NCBI RefSeq assembly: GCF_000226565.1
Contig: NC_016041.1
Span: 496,001 to 560,000, forward strand
Reading direction: 5' to 3'
Source: Glaciecola nitratireducens FR1064
Lineage (GTDB): Bacteria > Pseudomonadota > Gammaproteobacteria > Enterobacterales > Alteromonadaceae
DNA length: 64,000 bases
The notes beneath the pieces were generated by a model. It saw only the letters and a program-made list of their open reading frames with translations. It was not told the DNA's origin and did not search any database. This document shows positions 7,880 through 18,284 of the stretch, piece by piece. The translations under genes were made by a program, and so were the position numbers. Numbering within the stretch: the stretch's first letter is position 1; each line of letters starts with the position of its first letter.

Positions 7880-8686
7880 TTACTGAACGTTTGTACTTTC
7901 AAAAATCTTGTCTGCCGATGCAGCTACAAAGCCTTGATAGTACTCGCCGTTTTGCATTTTATAGCGCTGTGCAAATTCATAAAAACAGCTTGGAATAGAC
8001 ACTTCTATATCGCTGAACTTAACTTTTGACGCGTCAGCCATCGTTGATGACTGAGCTAAACACACGTCTTCGCCGCCTTTGATTTCGCCACCGGATGTAT
8101 TTAACGTAAATCCAGCCTGTTTAAGAATGTCATTTACTTCAGCCAATTCATCAATCTTATGAAGATGATTAACACTAACCGTGAAATGATTAGCGCGGTA
8201 GCCCCAAGCTGCCATCCATGCAGCGTATTCAGACTCAGCTAACAGCGTTTTATAGTCATCGTGTGAAACTGACCAATGGGTTCCTGAATATAGGAAGTTG
8301 TCTGCTTCAGTCGCACCTTTTTCTACGCTCGAAACCATCTTGTTGATAATCGTTTGTGCAGCTTCAGAAAGCTCGTTTACTCGTAACTCACTGATAAATA
8401 CTTTAGGTTGCGTTGTATCAGGGTGCTCAAAGTGCTGTGCGCTTAGCTTCTTACTTGCAAAGTCGTAGTCACCCTTCTGCTCATAACCCAGCGCAAGAAA
8501 ATGCGCAGCCAGTTTTTTCAAATTAACGCTTTCAAGATTAAAGGTGCGCAGGGCAATATGATCGTTAATGATCTCAGCTTCACCGGTTTTCTCCGCAAGC
8601 AACTGGTGTATCTTGTTCGCCGATGGGGTTATTTGAATATAGTTCTCCCAGAGGCCCTGAAACAACTTATTAATATCTGTGTGCAT
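7880..8686 (-). CDS. DUF1338 protein, 2-oxoadipate dioxygenase/decarboxylase-like (short form)
   Basis: A 268-residue protein of the DUF1338 family, whose characterised members (HglS/YdcJ, about 460 residues) turn 2-oxoadipate into 2-hydroxyglutarate using one iron. Candidate metal ligands are His43 in DHIALRTF and a histidine in NHFTVSVNHL. It is much shorter than HglS, so substrate range may differ. It is the last gene of the ast cluster, 20 bp after astD, with a good AAGGA upstream of its ATG. The context suggests a 2-oxoacid or lysine/arginine breakdown step, but activity cannot be read from sequence. Family call firm, function inferred. Confidence 0.75.
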   Translation of the reverse strand: MHTDINKLFQGLWENYIQITPSANKIHQLLAEKTGEAEIINDHIALRTFNLESVNLKKLAAHFLALGYEQKGDYDFASKKLSAQHFEHPDTTQPKVFISELRVNELSEAAQTIINKMVSSVEKGATEADNFLYSGTHWSVSHDDYKTLLAESEYAAWMAAWGYRANHFTVSVNHLHKIDELAEVNDILKQAGFTLNTSGGEIKGGEDVCLAQSSTMADASKVKFSDIEVSIPSCFYEFAQRYKMQNGEYYQGFVAASADKIFESTNVQ

Positions 8687-8706
8687 GTTTATTTCCTTAT
8701 CAGCTA

Positions 8707-10179
8707 TTAAAATTTAAGCCCAGGACTTAAAGATGATGGCAACGTTACGACATCTAGTTCTACCGACGCTACTGGGTAAGCGCAGTAGTCTGCCGCATAG
8801 TAAGCGCTTGCACGATGGTTTCCGCTTTCGCCGATGCCACCAAATGGCGCTGCACTGCTCGCGCCCGTAATAGGACGGTTCCAGTTAACAATACCAGCTC
8901 TAATACGCGCTAAGAAGTAGTCATAATCTGCTTTAGAGTCGCTTAACAGACCAGCAGATAAACCAAAGCTGGTGTTGTTTGCGTGCGCGATTGCGTCATC
9001 AAAATTGGTGTATCTGATCACCTTTAGAAGAGGACCGAAGTGCTCTTCATCGGGCATGTCGTTTGCGATTGCAGTAACATCAATAATACCAGGAGTAACA
9101 AAACCGGTATCTTTTTCTGTGTGTTCAAGCGCGACCAAACTTGTTGCACCTAAGCTTAAAAGCTGTTGCTGAGCACTTAACATGCCCGCAGCTGCAGCCG
9201 AGCTGATCATTGCACCCATGAAAGGTTGTTCTTCTGCGTCGTAATGGCCTACTTGAATATTTTTAGTGACTTCTAGCAAGCGCGCTAGCAAAACATCACC
9301 TTGGGCGTTGTCTTGAATGAATAAACGTCGAGCGCATGTGCAGCGTTGACCACTTGTCACGAACGCTGACTGCACAATATCATGTACGGCAGCGTCAACA
9401 TCGGCAACATCTTTAACGATGAGCGGGTTGTTGCCACCCATTTCCAAGGCTAAAATTTTGCCTGGATGACCTGCAAATTGTTCGTGAAGAATTTTACCAG
9501 TGCGAGAGCTTCCAGTGAAAAATAGACCGTCAATATTCGCATGACTAGCTAAGGCTTTGCCCGTTTCAACTTGACCTTGAATGAGGTTTAATACGCCATT
9601 TGGCAAGCCTGCTTTTTCCCAAAGCTGAACAATGAATTCGGCTACCATAGGAGTCAGATCGCTGGGTTTAAAAACGACTGTATTACCAGCAATCAATGCT
9701 GGAACAATATGACCGTTGGGTAAATGTCCTGGGAAATTATAAGGGCCAAACACAGCAACCACACCGTGTGGTTTATGGCGAATGATTGCTTGTCCAAGCG
9801 GCATTGCGTTTTCAACAGTGCCCGTGCGTTCGTGGTAAGCCTTTTCAGAGATAGCAATTTTACCAATCATTGCGCCTACTTCAGTGGCAGTTTCCCACTC
9901 CGGCTTTCCCGTTTCTTTCGCAATAATCTTCGCAAGTTCAGTTTTGTGTTCACCTAGAAGTTCAGCAAACTTCTTAATAATTACTAAGCGTTCATCTACC
10001 GTCATTAAAGACCAAGCTGGAAAGGCATTACGAGCGGCAACAACTGCTTCGTTTACTTGTGCCGAGGACGCTGATTTTGCTGACCATATAACGACATTTT
10101 TTGCAGGATCAATTGAGTTAATATCATGGCCTGAGCCGGCTATCCATTGACCATTGATAAAGTGTGTTGAATTTGTCAT
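8707..10179 (-). CDS. astD: AstD, N-succinylglutamate 5-semialdehyde dehydrogenase
   Basis: A 490-residue NAD-dependent aldehyde dehydrogenase catalysing the fourth step of the arginine succinyltransferase pathway. Visible are NAD-binding [15 protein letters not shown], the glycine loop FTGSSRTGK, the general-base glutamate in [11 protein letters not shown], and the nucleophile Cys in [11 protein letters not shown]. Length and the [10 protein letters not shown] signature fit AstD closely. ATG at 10179 has AGGAG upstream. It lies 8 bp after astA, in the order astC-astA-astD. Confidence 0.93.
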   Translation of the reverse strand: MTNSTHFINGQWIAGSGHDINSIDPAKNVVIWSAKSASSAQVNEAVVAARNAFPAWSLMTVDERLVIIKKFAELLGEHKTELAKIIAKETGKPEWETATEVGAMIGKIAISEKAYHERTGTVENAMPLGQAIIRHKPHGVVAVFGPYNFPGHLPNGHIVPALIAGNTVVFKPSDLTPMVAEFIVQLWEKAGLPNGVLNLIQGQVETGKALASHANIDGLFFTGSSRTGKILHEQFAGHPGKILALEMGGNNPLIVKDVADVDAAVHDIVQSAFVTSGQRCTCARRLFIQDNAQGDVLLARLLEVTKNIQVGHYDAEEQPFMGAMISSAAAAGMLSAQQQLLSLGATSLVALEHTEKDTGFVTPGIIDVTAIANDMPDEEHFGPLLKVIRYTNFDDAIAHANNTSFGLSAGLLSDSKADYDYFLARIRAGIVNWNRPITGASSAAPFGGIGESGNHRASAYYAADYCAYPVASVELDVVTLPSSLSPGLKF

Positions 10180-10187
10180 TTGTACTC

Positions 10188-11222
10188 CTAGTGCTTTGTG
10201 TTGGCAGGTGAGAAACGAATTGAGTCGCCGTCTTTAATACCTAATGCCTTGGCAGTTGCACGTTCTATTGCAACACGATTACCGTCAACATAAGCGATTT
10301 CTGCGATACAAGCTCTAAAGTCTTCTACCGATGTATTGATTGCAAAACAGGTTTCACCGTCGGTTTGAGCGAGGTTGTCATTAATTACAATAGATACTTT
10401 GCGGCTAGCTTGCACCGTTGCAATGTTCTTTACGTCGGCTTCAACCGTAGGGCCAGCATCAAATATATCCACGTAACCACGACATTTGAAGCCCTCTTGC
10501 TCGAGCAAGCGTAGCGCGGGTTTGGTTTTTTCATGCACCTTACCAATGCAATCTTGCGCAGCTTTACTGAGCAGTTTCACATAAATAGGATATTTAGGCA
10601 TGAGTTCAGCAATGAACACTTTATTACCAATCCCTGTTAGGTAATCGGCAGTTGGGAAATCCATTGAGAAGAAATGCTCTTCAAGCCACGCCCAAAAAGG
10701 AGAACGGCCTTTATCGTCACTAATACCACGCATTTCAGCAATGACAACGTCAGCGAAACGTTCTTTATGCTCAGCCATGAAAAGAAAGCGCATTTTAGAT
10801 AGAAAGCGACCGTTTAGACCCTGTCGTGCATTCTCTCTCAAGAACAGTGTGCAAATTTCACTGACGCCAGTGTAATCGTTGCAAAAATGCAGTATTTCAG
10901 CAGTATTGTGCACATTCAATTCACGTGATGCATGCACCACTTTACTTACGTGATAGTGATAAAATGCATCTTGCAAACCGACGGTTGCTTCAATGCCGCT
11001 AGTACCGACTACTTCACCAGTTTCCGTATCTTCCATCACGAAAAGGTAGCTTTGCATACCTGGTTCAGTCGGCGTTGACTGAATAGCGGCTTCTGCTTTG
11101 ACTAATTTGCGTCGCAGCAAAGCTTCGTTCACTGGAAGTGAAGTAAAGCCTATACCTGATTCTTGCGCTATTTCATTCAGTGCCTTGTAATCAGACACCT
11201 TAATAGGACGAATAATTTTCAT
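10188..11222 (-). CDS. astA: AstA, arginine N-succinyltransferase
   Basis: A 344-residue enzyme transferring succinyl from succinyl-CoA to the alpha-amino group of arginine, the first step of the AST pathway. It begins [15 protein letters not shown] and contains [22 protein letters not shown] (around residues 125-150), a hallmark of this family, plus [17 protein letters not shown]-like sequence near residue 255 (here [15 protein letters not shown]). ATG at 11222 is preferred to the TTG one codon earlier; AGGGAT lies upstream. It is followed 8 bp later by astD. astB and astE of the full pathway are not in this cluster. Confidence 0.93.
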   Translation of the reverse strand: MKIIRPIKVSDYKALNEIAQESGIGFTSLPVNEALLRRKLVKAEAAIQSTPTEPGMQSYLFVMEDTETGEVVGTSGIEATVGLQDAFYHYHVSKVVHASRELNVHNTAEILHFCNDYTGVSEICTLFLRENARQGLNGRFLSKMRFLFMAEHKERFADVVIAEMRGISDDKGRSPFWAWLEEHFFSMDFPTADYLTGIGNKVFIAELMPKYPIYVKLLSKAAQDCIGKVHEKTKPALRLLEQEGFKCRGYVDIFDAGPTVEADVKNIATVQASRKVSIVINDNLAQTDGETCFAINTSVEDFRACIAEIAYVDGNRVAIERATAKALGIKDGDSIRFSPANTKH

Positions 11223-11262
11223 CAAATGATCCCTATGGTTGTTGGTGACAACCTAAAAAAGA

Positions 11263-12468
11263 CTAAGCGGCAACGACTGAGGCGACAGCCTTCTCGAAAC
11301 GAGCTAAACCTTCAATAATGTCTTCATCTGGGATAACTAATGATGGAGCAAAACGAATAACGTTCACGCCTGCTATTAAGCACATCATATGCTGTTCGTT
11401 TGCTGCGACCATGAAATCACGTGAGCGGCCCGCATATTTCTCATTTAACGCGCAACCTAATAACATTCCTTTGCCGCGAATTTCGCTAAACACATGGTAC
11501 TTGTCATTAATTTTACCTAAAATTTCGCGAAACAGAGCTTCTTTCTTCAGCACGCCAGCAAGTACTTCTGGCTTGTTAACTACGTCTAATACTCTTTCCG
11601 CTATAGCACATGCTAGTGGGTTACCACCATAGGTACTGCCGTGTGTACCTGGCTTTAAACTACTCGCTATTGCGTCGGTAGTTAACATTGCGCCGATTGG
11701 AAAGCCGCCGCCTAATGATTTAGCTGTCGTCAAAATGTCAGGAGTTACGTCAACGCCCATATAAGCGTATAAATAGCCTGTTCTGCCAACACCACTTTGC
11801 ACTTCATCAAAAATGAGCAAAGCATTGTGTTTATCACAAAGCTCTCTCACGCCTTTAACAAATGCAGGGTCAGGAACGATAATGCCGCCTTCACCTTGTA
11901 AGGGCTCCATCATGATGGCGCAAGTGCGCTCTGACATCATTTCAGCTAGCATTTCGAGGTTGTTATATTCACAATGCACAATGCCGCCTGGCTTTGGACC
12001 GAAGCCGTCTGAATAAGCCGGTTGACCACCTACAGTAACGGTAAAGAAAGTACGACCGTGAAAGCCCTGTTTGAATGAGATGATTTGATCTTTGTCTTCG
12101 TTGTAATGGTCAAGAGCGAATCGACGAGCGAGTTTTAAAGCAGCCTCGTTAGCTTCAGCACCTGAGTTCGCGAAATAGACTTTATCAGCAAAAGTAGCGT
12201 CACATAACTTTTTAGCCAAGCGCATAGCTGGTTCGTTCGTGAATACATTACTTAAATGCCATAGCTTGCTGCCTTGTTCCTGCAATACGTTTACTAGTTC
12301 AGGATGACAATGGCCTAGCGCATTAACCGCAATACCGCCCGCAAAATCGATGTATTCGTTACCCTCTTGATCCCAAACGCGAGAGCCTTCTCCACGCACC
12401 GGCACCATTTGTGCAGGGTTATAGTTAGGTACCATTACATCATCAAACGTTGAACGATTCACTTGCAT
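11263..12468 (-). CDS. astC: ArgD/AstC, acetylornithine/succinylornithine aminotransferase
   Basis: A 401-residue class-III PLP aminotransferase. The PLP lysine is in [15 protein letters not shown], with the cofactor Asp in [15 protein letters not shown] and the substrate-side [17 protein letters not shown]. Proteins of this type serve both arginine synthesis (acetylornithine) and AST catabolism (succinylornithine). The genomic place, first in astC-astA-astD, points to the catabolic role, but the argCBFGHA operon elsewhere in the window has no argD, so it may serve both. I chose ATG at 12468 because AGAGGTG lies 7 nt before it; a GTG start at 12477 is possible. Confidence 0.88.
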   Translation of the reverse strand: MQVNRSTFDDVMVPNYNPAQMVPVRGEGSRVWDQEGNEYIDFAGGIAVNALGHCHPELVNVLQEQGSKLWHLSNVFTNEPAMRLAKKLCDATFADKVYFANSGAEANEAALKLARRFALDHYNEDKDQIISFKQGFHGRTFFTVTVGGQPAYSDGFGPKPGGIVHCEYNNLEMLAEMMSERTCAIMMEPLQGEGGIIVPDPAFVKGVRELCDKHNALLIFDEVQSGVGRTGYLYAYMGVDVTPDILTTAKSLGGGFPIGAMLTTDAIASSLKPGTHGSTYGGNPLACAIAERVLDVVNKPEVLAGVLKKEALFREILGKINDKYHVFSEIRGKGMLLGCALNEKYAGRSRDFMVAANEQHMMCLIAGVNVIRFAPSLVIPDEDIIEGLARFEKAVASVVAA

Positions 12469-12477
12469 GTCATACAC

Positions 12478-12835
12478 CTCTTTGCTTAGCTATATTGCAC
12501 TCACACAATGTAATAGGTGCGAGTAAATTGGCTACGTATTATGCCAGAAGGCGAGACGAAAGCAATTAACTTATTCGTCGCAAGGCCAGTAAAAATAAGG
12601 GTTATGCACTTATTTGCAGAATTAGTGAATATTTATTTTGCGAAAATTTGGCTGCAAAAATAACACGGTGATTCGACGCTCTAGCTAGCAACAATGGCTT
12701 GTAGACGCACTAGATATTTCTTAAAATCGGGGAATACAGATGCATTAGACGAATTGCAAGTTGGATGAATAGGCATATTCATGCAGAAATTCTTATTGAA
12801 AAGAAATGTTTATTGCCAATTATATAATGCAATTG
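12478..12835. other. Intergenic region upstream of astC with ArgR-like sequence and a dyad
   Basis: No gene is visible in these 358 bp. Two elements stand out: 12624-12641 contains TGAATATTTATTTT, an 8-of-10 match to the ARG-box arms TGAAT-N4-ATTCA, and 12765-12782 has a perfect inverted repeat, ATGAATA / TATTCAT, with a 4-bp centre. The latter has the wrong arm spacing for ArgR. Neither is followed by a T-tract. The region presumably holds the astC promoter. Confidence 0.35.
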
Positions 12836-14050
12836 TCAGTCGTTGAGAGCTCTGGGGGTTTGCTGGATCTCCGGTATCTTTATTTCAAACCCAGTGAGGT
12901 TAGTTTTCATCAACAGCACAACGTCATCTGACACAATACCGTAATTACGTAAGTACAGCATAGATGCTTGCTTAGATATTAGACCATTGGCCTTCATCAT
13001 TTTAAATTGCATGTACCCCTGGCAGCGAAACAAAAGGTCGGTGAGAGGGTGCAATTTGTTTTCCTTTACATGGGCATAACTGATTTCTTTGATTCGCGTG
13101 TAGTCCTCAAGTCCAATGCCGATCATTAACCAGCGGCATTTTAAAGCGCCTACTAGCTCGTTAGTTAGATGATCAGCGTAACGACTCCAAAGTGAAATAA
13201 GATACTTATGCGATGGAACGAGCGTGTATAGCGCTTTAGCTTGCACTGGATTATTGTTTTTCTGCGCTTCGATTACTTTCTCTCGCAACTTACCGTCAAA
13301 TGCCTTGAGATACATTTTGGCAATAGCGCTTCTTCCAAGCGTGCTCATCAAGCCTATGTTGTAGCCTAGATACCACTTCATTCCTTCTTTTTCTGCAATT
13401 GCTCGGCAGGCCTTACCGCTTCCTAGCGTGTATTCCCACATGTGTTTTTGCAACTCTGGAAAAATAGCTGATTTTGGCGGCAAGCCGCGTTTAGCGATCA
13501 AGGCCGGTAGAAGTGTACGCAAACTTTCAATCCCAACAAAACTCAGTGCACTGCGTAAGCTGTTGATAACAATTAACTTTCCTTTAGAATCGAAGCGACG
13601 GTATTTAGGTTGTTTTACAAATTTGATGATAGCATCTGACAGCCAATCTAATTGTAGGATGATAGCTTCTAAGCGAGATATTGAACAAGACTCGGTGTAT
13701 AAAACATCATATATCTTGCCTATAGAAGGGTCATACCCTAGCACTTTCTCTAATACATCCTCGGTATTTTTAAATCGCTCAGCGAGGTCATTAATGAGAC
13801 TGACATGAAATTCGGCCTCGACTTGTTGAATAAATAAATTTTGCTTTTGGTGCAATTCCTCGCGATTTTTTATCGCGACTTCTTCTACAAATAATAACTC
13901 TCTGCGAGCTTCGGCTTGCTCAGAGTCTTCCATGATTCGTTGTTTCTCAGTTTTCTGGCCAGACAGCAGCACCGCCTCGTCTAAACTGACAAGAAGGTGC
14001 TCGAATCGCGAATTTATTGTCGAGGCTAATTGAGATACGCTTAACTTCAT
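12836..14050 (-). CDS. HDOD-domain signalling protein
   Basis: A 404-residue soluble protein. The N-terminal third (about 1-110) is charged and helical, possibly a coiled coil. The HDOD domain covers about 115-330, with SISRLEAIILQLDWLSDAI, SLRSALSFVGIESLRTLLP and the remnant helix around GSGKACRAIAEKEG; the metal-binding HD pair of true HD phosphohydrolases is absent, as usual for HDOD. Such proteins act in signalling, often with c-di-GMP or two-component circuits. Its ATG overlaps the stop codon of pabA (ATGA), so it is translationally coupled to a glutamine amidotransferase, an unusual partner. Confidence 0.75.
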   Translation of the reverse strand: MKLSVSQLASTINSRFEHLLVSLDEAVLLSGQKTEKQRIMEDSEQAEARRELLFVEEVAIKNREELHQKQNLFIQQVEAEFHVSLINDLAERFKNTEDVLEKVLGYDPSIGKIYDVLYTESCSISRLEAIILQLDWLSDAIIKFVKQPKYRRFDSKGKLIVINSLRSALSFVGIESLRTLLPALIAKRGLPPKSAIFPELQKHMWEYTLGSGKACRAIAEKEGMKWYLGYNIGLMSTLGRSAIAKMYLKAFDGKLREKVIEAQKNNNPVQAKALYTLVPSHKYLISLWSRYADHLTNELVGALKCRWLMIGIGLEDYTRIKEISYAHVKENKLHPLTDLLFRCQGYMQFKMMKANGLISKQASMLYLRNYGIVSDDVVLLMKTNLTGFEIKIPEIQQTPRALND

Positions 14051-14646
14051 GTTGTTTCTCTACATCTATATTCTGTTTTTAAAAAATTATCCAGAATTCT
14101 ATGACCTTCCTGAGTTAACAGTGATTCGGGGTGAAACTGAACGCCAAATATTGGCAATGTTGCATGTTGAATACCCATTATCTCTATATCGTCACTTTCG
14201 CTGCAAACTGCAGTAATTTCGAGCAAACTTGGCAAGGTTTCCAGCTCTAACAGCAAAGAGTGATACCTTGTTGCCGTAAATGTGTCCTTAATGCCCTTAA
14301 ATATGCCTTTGGTTTGCTTTACCTGTACTTCTGAAGTTTTACCATGTTTGATATTTTTTGCACGTATTACTTTTGCACCAAATACTTGTCCGATCGCTTG
14401 ATGACCCAAGCATACGCCTAAAAGTGGCACTTTTCCTGCAAATGTAGCAATTGCATCAAGGCAAACTCCTGATTCGTTTGGCGAACACGGTCCAGGAGAA
14501 ATAACCAAATGCGTAAATTCGAGGCTTTGCAGTTCGATAATGCTCAGCTCATCGTTTTTAACGACTTTTACCGTAGCGCCCAACTCTTCAAAATAACGTG
14601 CTAAATTGAAGGTGAAGGAGTCATAGTTATCAATGATTAAAACCAC
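14047..14646 (-). CDS. pabA: Aminodeoxychorismate/anthranilate synthase glutamine amidotransferase subunit
   Basis: A 199-residue class-I glutamine amidotransferase. The nucleophile Cys is in LLGVCLGHQAIG, the catalytic His/Glu in FGVQFHPESLLT, and the N terminus is LIIDNYDSFTFNL. It supplies ammonia to PabB (folate) or TrpE (tryptophan). A single copy near trpS could serve either; the N-terminal pattern and the dam-trpS neighbourhood favour PabA. Start is GTG at 14646. It overlaps the HDOD gene by 4 bp downstream and follows trpS by 76 bp. Confidence 0.85.
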   Translation of the reverse strand: MVLIIDNYDSFTFNLARYFEELGATVKVVKNDELSIIELQSLEFTHLVISPGPCSPNESGVCLDAIATFAGKVPLLGVCLGHQAIGQVFGAKVIRAKNIKHGKTSEVQVKQTKGIFKGIKDTFTATRYHSLLLELETLPSLLEITAVCSESDDIEIMGIQHATLPIFGVQFHPESLLTQEGHRILDNFLKTEYRCRETT

Positions 14647-14722
14647 GTTAGTGACTCCAATTGTAAACCTTATACTGCCAAAGCATCATTGCTAATTGCC
14701 GTAAAATACCGCACGAATATTC

Positions 14723-15730
14723 TTATGGTGCAACGAACCCTAATGCTTTATATGTTTTCGCAAGCGTCACAGAAGCTTTTTCTCTTGCTTTAATTGCGCT
14801 GGCTCGTAAAACGTCATGCAAATAAGCATCGTCTGCGCGAATGCGAGCATATTCTGCCTGAATCGGAGTTAACATGTTAACCACAGCTTCAGCAACGTCA
14901 CCTTTTAAGTGACCATACATCTTATCTTCATATTTGGGCACTAGGCTTGCTACTGATTCACCGGTTGTACAAGACAACAAGGATAAAAGATTCGATACGC
15001 CAGGCTTCTCAGCAACGTCAAAGTAAATCCGGGCTTGCTCATCACTATCTGTAACTGCACGTTTAATTTTTTTCGCCAATTTTTTGGGATCTTCTAATAA
15101 GCCAATGACGTTATTTGGATTATCATCCGATTTGGACATTTTCTTCATGGGATCCTGTAAGCTCATAACGCGCGCGCCCGATTCAGGAATAAACGGGTCG
15201 GGAATGGTAAACACATCACCATATAAGTTGTTAAAGCGCGTTGCAATGTCGCGAGTCAGCTCCAAATGCTGCTTTTGATCTTCTCCTACTGGAACCTTAT
15301 TCGCTTGATACACTAATATATCAGCAGCCTGCAGAACAGGATAGCTATACAAACCTACGTTGATGTTGGATGCATTCTTCAACGACTTGTCCTTGAATTG
15401 CGTCATACGATTGAGCTCACCCATTTGCGTGTAGCAATTGAGTACCCAGCTGAGTTGCGCATGCTCAGGAACGTGCGATTGCATAAAGATGCTGCTCTTA
15501 TTTGGGTCAATGCCACAGGCAAGGTACAGTGCGAGTCCGTCAAGACAGGCTTTATTGAGCGCTTCAGGATCTTGACGCACCGTTATAGCATGCAAATCAA
15601 CAATCATATAAAGGCAGTCATTTTCATCTTGCATGTCAACCCACTGGCGCAAGGCTCCCATGTAGTTGCCCATGGTAAGTTGACCTGAAGGTTGGCAACC
15701 ACTTAAAACGATCGGTTTTTGCAAGCTCAT
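14723..15730 (-). CDS. trpS: TrpS, tryptophanyl-tRNA synthetase
   Basis: A 335-residue class-I aminoacyl-tRNA synthetase that charges tRNA-Trp. The HIGH-like motif is [15 protein letters not shown] (about residues 13-27), and the KMSKS motif is KKMSKSDDN (about 195-203). Length matches the E. coli enzyme (334). It follows rpe by 21 bp, as in the gammaproteobacterial rpe-gph-trpS cluster, but gph (phosphoglycolate phosphatase), normally between them, is missing. Confidence 0.96.
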   Translation of the reverse strand: MSLQKPIVLSGCQPSGQLTMGNYMGALRQWVDMQDENDCLYMIVDLHAITVRQDPEALNKACLDGLALYLACGIDPNKSSIFMQSHVPEHAQLSWVLNCYTQMGELNRMTQFKDKSLKNASNINVGLYSYPVLQAADILVYQANKVPVGEDQKQHLELTRDIATRFNNLYGDVFTIPDPFIPESGARVMSLQDPMKKMSKSDDNPNNVIGLLEDPKKLAKKIKRAVTDSDEQARIYFDVAEKPGVSNLLSLLSCTTGESVASLVPKYEDKMYGHLKGDVAEAVVNMLTPIQAEYARIRADDAYLHDVLRASAIKAREKASVTLAKTYKALGFVAP

Positions 15731-15751
15731 TTTGTTTACGACTTCCTAGTG

Positions 15752-16414
15752 TTATTTAAATTTGTTTTTCATTGCCGCAATGGTGTCGGCATAATTATCG
15801 CTGTTGAATATAGCAGACCCTGCAACGAACATGTCAGCGCCCGCATCCCAAATGGATTGTATATTGTCGACTTTGACTCCGCCATCGACTTCTATTCGCG
15901 CACACAAGCCTTTCGCTATGATCATTTGCTTTAATTCGCTTATCTTTTCGAGTGTGCTTTCGATAAACGACTGACCACCAAACCCCGGATTCACTGACAT
16001 CAACAAGACATAGTCAAGCTTATCTAGCACGCAATCTAGGACGTGCAGCGGTGTCCCTGGGTTCAGTGCCAAGCCTGCCTTGCATCCATTATCTTTAATT
16101 AACTGAATACTACGATCCAGATGCATTGTTGCTTCAGGATGGAAACTGATCATAGTAGCACCCGCCTTAGCAAAAGCTTCAATCATCGTATCGACGGGTT
16201 GCACCATTAAATGCACATCAATATCTGCCGTAATGCCGTGTTTGCGCAACGCATCACAAATCATGGGGCCGAAAGATAAATTGGGAACATAGTGATTATC
16301 CATCACGTCGAAATGAATGAGATCAGCTCCAGCGTCCAGCACAGATTGAACATCCTGCCCCAAACGAGCAAAGTCAGCGGACAAAATTGATGGCGCAATT
16401 AACGGTGTGTGCAT
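15752..16414 (-). CDS. rpe: Rpe, ribulose-phosphate 3-epimerase
   Basis: A 220-residue TIM-barrel enzyme interconverting ribulose-5-phosphate and xylulose-5-phosphate in the pentose phosphate pathway. Signatures: [33 protein letters not shown] with metal ligands, [20 protein letters not shown] and the phosphate-binding IEVDGGVK and FVAGSAIF. Length is normal. It is first in an rpe-trpS operon. Confidence 0.96.
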   Translation of the reverse strand: MHTPLIAPSILSADFARLGQDVQSVLDAGADLIHFDVMDNHYVPNLSFGPMICDALRKHGITADIDVHLMVQPVDTMIEAFAKAGATMISFHPEATMHLDRSIQLIKDNGCKAGLALNPGTPLHVLDCVLDKLDYVLLMSVNPGFGGQSFIESTLEKISELKQMIIAKGLCARIEVDGGVKVDNIQSIWDAGADMFVAGSAIFNSDNYADTIAAMKNKFK

Positions 16415-16801
16415 TGTCTTATCCCAAAAGTCATAAGTTTACCGAACTTTTATGATTGACAAAAGCATTAACCGCGCCCTTTATTGGTGAGTATGCATCA
16501 TAATGGGGCAGTAGAGGTTTTAATAACTCCGATTTCGATCAATATATTTTCGAACAGGGCGCTATGAAAAAAATTAAATCAATATAATTCAGTAAGATAG
16601 GTTTTTTTATGTGGTTTTTTGTATTTAGGCACTACTTTTGCTCTACCACTCACATAAGCACAGTTAGCTTGCCAAATTAATGATTGCTGGATCAAAGACT
16701 TAAACTAATAACTCAGTTCAGCATCAGCATCAGCACACGAATAATAATAAGACGACAAGAAGAAATCGCTTAAACAACTTGGAATTATACGGAGAACTCA
16801 C
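16415..16801. other. Divergent intergenic region between rpe and the porin gene
   Basis: No gene is seen in these 387 bp. It holds the two divergent promoters. A loose dyad, TCATAAGTT / AACTTTTATGA, lies within 40 bp upstream of rpe, and a short CAGCATCAGCATCAGCAC repeat is near 16720. GGAGAA lies 6 nt before the porin ATG. I cannot assign a -35/-10 pair with confidence. Confidence 0.4.
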
Positions 16802-17443
16802 ATGAAAACATTTAAACGCGCAGCAATTGCTGCAACAATTTTGACAGCAACATTAGCAAGTCAATCTGCAATGGCGGGTTGGTCAGCGAATATTGGTGTA
16901 GTCTCTGATTACCACTTCCGAGGTATTCAGCAAACAGAAACTGCATCAACCAGCGCTGGTGTTGATTACGCTGCTGACTCTGGGTTTTACGTTGGCGCTT
17001 GGACGGCTGACGTTCAAGATGGGCTTGAAGTCGATTTATACGCCGGTTACGGTATCGAATTAGAAAGTGGTGTCACTCTTGATGCTAACTTTACCTCTTA
17101 TCAATACACTGGTGATTTTGACAGTGCATACAATGAAATTGGCTTGAGTGCTGGTTACGGTTTATTTTCTGTCGGCTACATACAAGGCAAATGGGACGGC
17201 GTAGTGGGTGATGAAGATGCAACTGAAGGCGATTACTCTCTTATTACCGTAGGTATCGAAAAAGACGGTTGGTCTGCACTTATCGGTTCATACGGTAAAG
17301 ATTCAGACGGTGAGTATGCTGAAATAGCATATGGCACAGAGATTGGCGGCTTTGAAGTTGGTGTCGGCCTTGTCATCAGTGGTTCAGACCTAGATGACAG
17401 CGAATCTTTGTATTTTTCGCTTAGCAAATCGTTTGAGCTATAA
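16802..17443 (+). CDS. TorF-family putative outer-membrane porin
   Basis: A 213-residue secreted protein with a clear signal peptide (MKTFKRAAIAATILTATLA, cleavage after SAMA, about residue 25) followed by alternating beta strands and the conserved WSANIGVVSDYHFRGIQQT start of the TIGR02001/TorF family. It ends in Leu after an aromatic-containing strand (SLYFSLSKSFEL), consistent with outer-membrane barrel assembly. Acidic loops dominate. Its substrate is unknown. It has a strong GGAGAA ribosome binding site and its own terminator, so it is monocistronic. Confidence 0.85.
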   Translation: MKTFKRAAIAATILTATLASQSAMAGWSANIGVVSDYHFRGIQQTETASTSAGVDYAADSGFYVGAWTADVQDGLEVDLYAGYGIELESGVTLDANFTSYQYTGDFDSAYNEIGLSAGYGLFSVGYIQGKWDGVVGDEDATEGDYSLITVGIEKDGWSALIGSYGKDSDGEYAEIAYGTEIGGFEVGVGLVISGSDLDDSESLYFSLSKSFEL

Positions 17444-17468
17444 TTTAAAATTATAAGCACGGATTTTT

Positions 17469-17506
17469 AAAACCCTGCGAATCTATTGGTTTGCAGGGTT
17501 TTTTGT
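17469..17506 (+). terminator. Rho-independent terminator after the TorF-type porin gene
   Basis: Stem AAAACCCTGC / GCAGGGTTTT with a 14-nt loop, followed by further T residues. It lies 26 bp after the porin stop codon. Confidence 0.88.
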
Positions 17507-17674
17507 TTATGATTTTGTGATTAAATATTGTGCATTTTGGCTTTTGCGTTATACTCACCGCAGCTTTTTTGTTTGTGTGTTGTGACTTAAGATAATCGTT
17601 TGCACTATTTGCATACACCATATTTTTGCAATGCACGTTAAAGAGAACTTACCGTAAAGAGTGTTAAATTGAGT

Positions 17675-17983
17675 ATGAAGACTAAACTAAATGCAAGAGC
17701 GTCGAGAAAAGCAACGGTGTTTACATCGGTGTCTGCTTGTGTTTTTCTAACGTTCGGTCTGTATTTTACATTTATCGCTATCCAGCCGTCCATTCGCGAT
17801 TGTGAGCAAAGCCGATACATAACACAAACTGACGAAAACGGTTTGCCGTCTAGCATTCAATGTGCAAATAATGGTAACGAGGTAAGTTGGTTGGCATGGG
17901 TTACGAATAAGTCGACATCAAATCAGTTTCATTTTCTTGATTTGTTAGAACTGCTCTCGCAAATCGACCCTGAAGAAAAATAG
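17675..17983 (+). CDS. Small membrane-anchored protein of unknown function
   Basis: A 102-residue protein with a basic N terminus, one membrane helix (about residues 14-37) and an exported tail containing two cysteines (DCEQS and QCANNGNEVSW) that could form a disulfide, ending acidic. I recognise no family. The start is ATG at 17675, though TTG at 17669 is possible and is spaced better from AAGAG. Its stop codon directly abuts the ATG of the following DUF2970 gene, so the two small membrane proteins are an operon. Confidence 0.6.
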   Translation: MKTKLNARASRKATVFTSVSACVFLTFGLYFTFIAIQPSIRDCEQSRYITQTDENGLPSSIQCANNGNEVSWLAWVTNKSTSNQFHFLDLLELLSQIDPEEK

Positions 17984-18175
17984 ATGATACAAGTGATAAA
18001 GAAGTGGCTTCGATTAGTTAAGAGTGTAACGGCAAGCATGATGGGGGTTCAATCCCAAAAGAACTATGAAGAAGACTTCGCCGAGCAATCAGTCCTTCCT
18101 TTCGTTGTTACAGGCATTATTCTCGTTATCTTATTTATACTCAGTCTTGTCTTATTGGTTAACTTCTTAGTTTAA
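17984..18175 (+). CDS. DUF2970 small membrane protein
   Basis: A 63-residue protein: amphipathic N terminus, then GVQSQKNYEEDF, the mark of the DUF2970 family, and a C-terminal membrane helix (about residues 39-62). Function is unknown across the family. It starts at the base right after the stop codon of the preceding small gene. Confidence 0.8.
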   Translation: MIQVIKKWLRLVKSVTASMMGVQSQKNYEEDFAEQSVLPFVVTGIILVILFILSLVLLVNFLV

Positions 18176-18284
18176 CGGCTGTCAATAAAACGTTCGCTAA
18201 ATGTAACTATTACAAAGCTCCCTAAGCTAAATTTTAAAGTGCTATCCTCTTACACAATACTCTTGCTCGAAGGCCATCCGCAAG

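Noticed and set aside
12765-12782. ATGAATA / TATTCAT dyad as an ARG box
   Set aside because: The TGAAT and ATTCA arms are 6 bp apart instead of 4, and the centre is not A/T.
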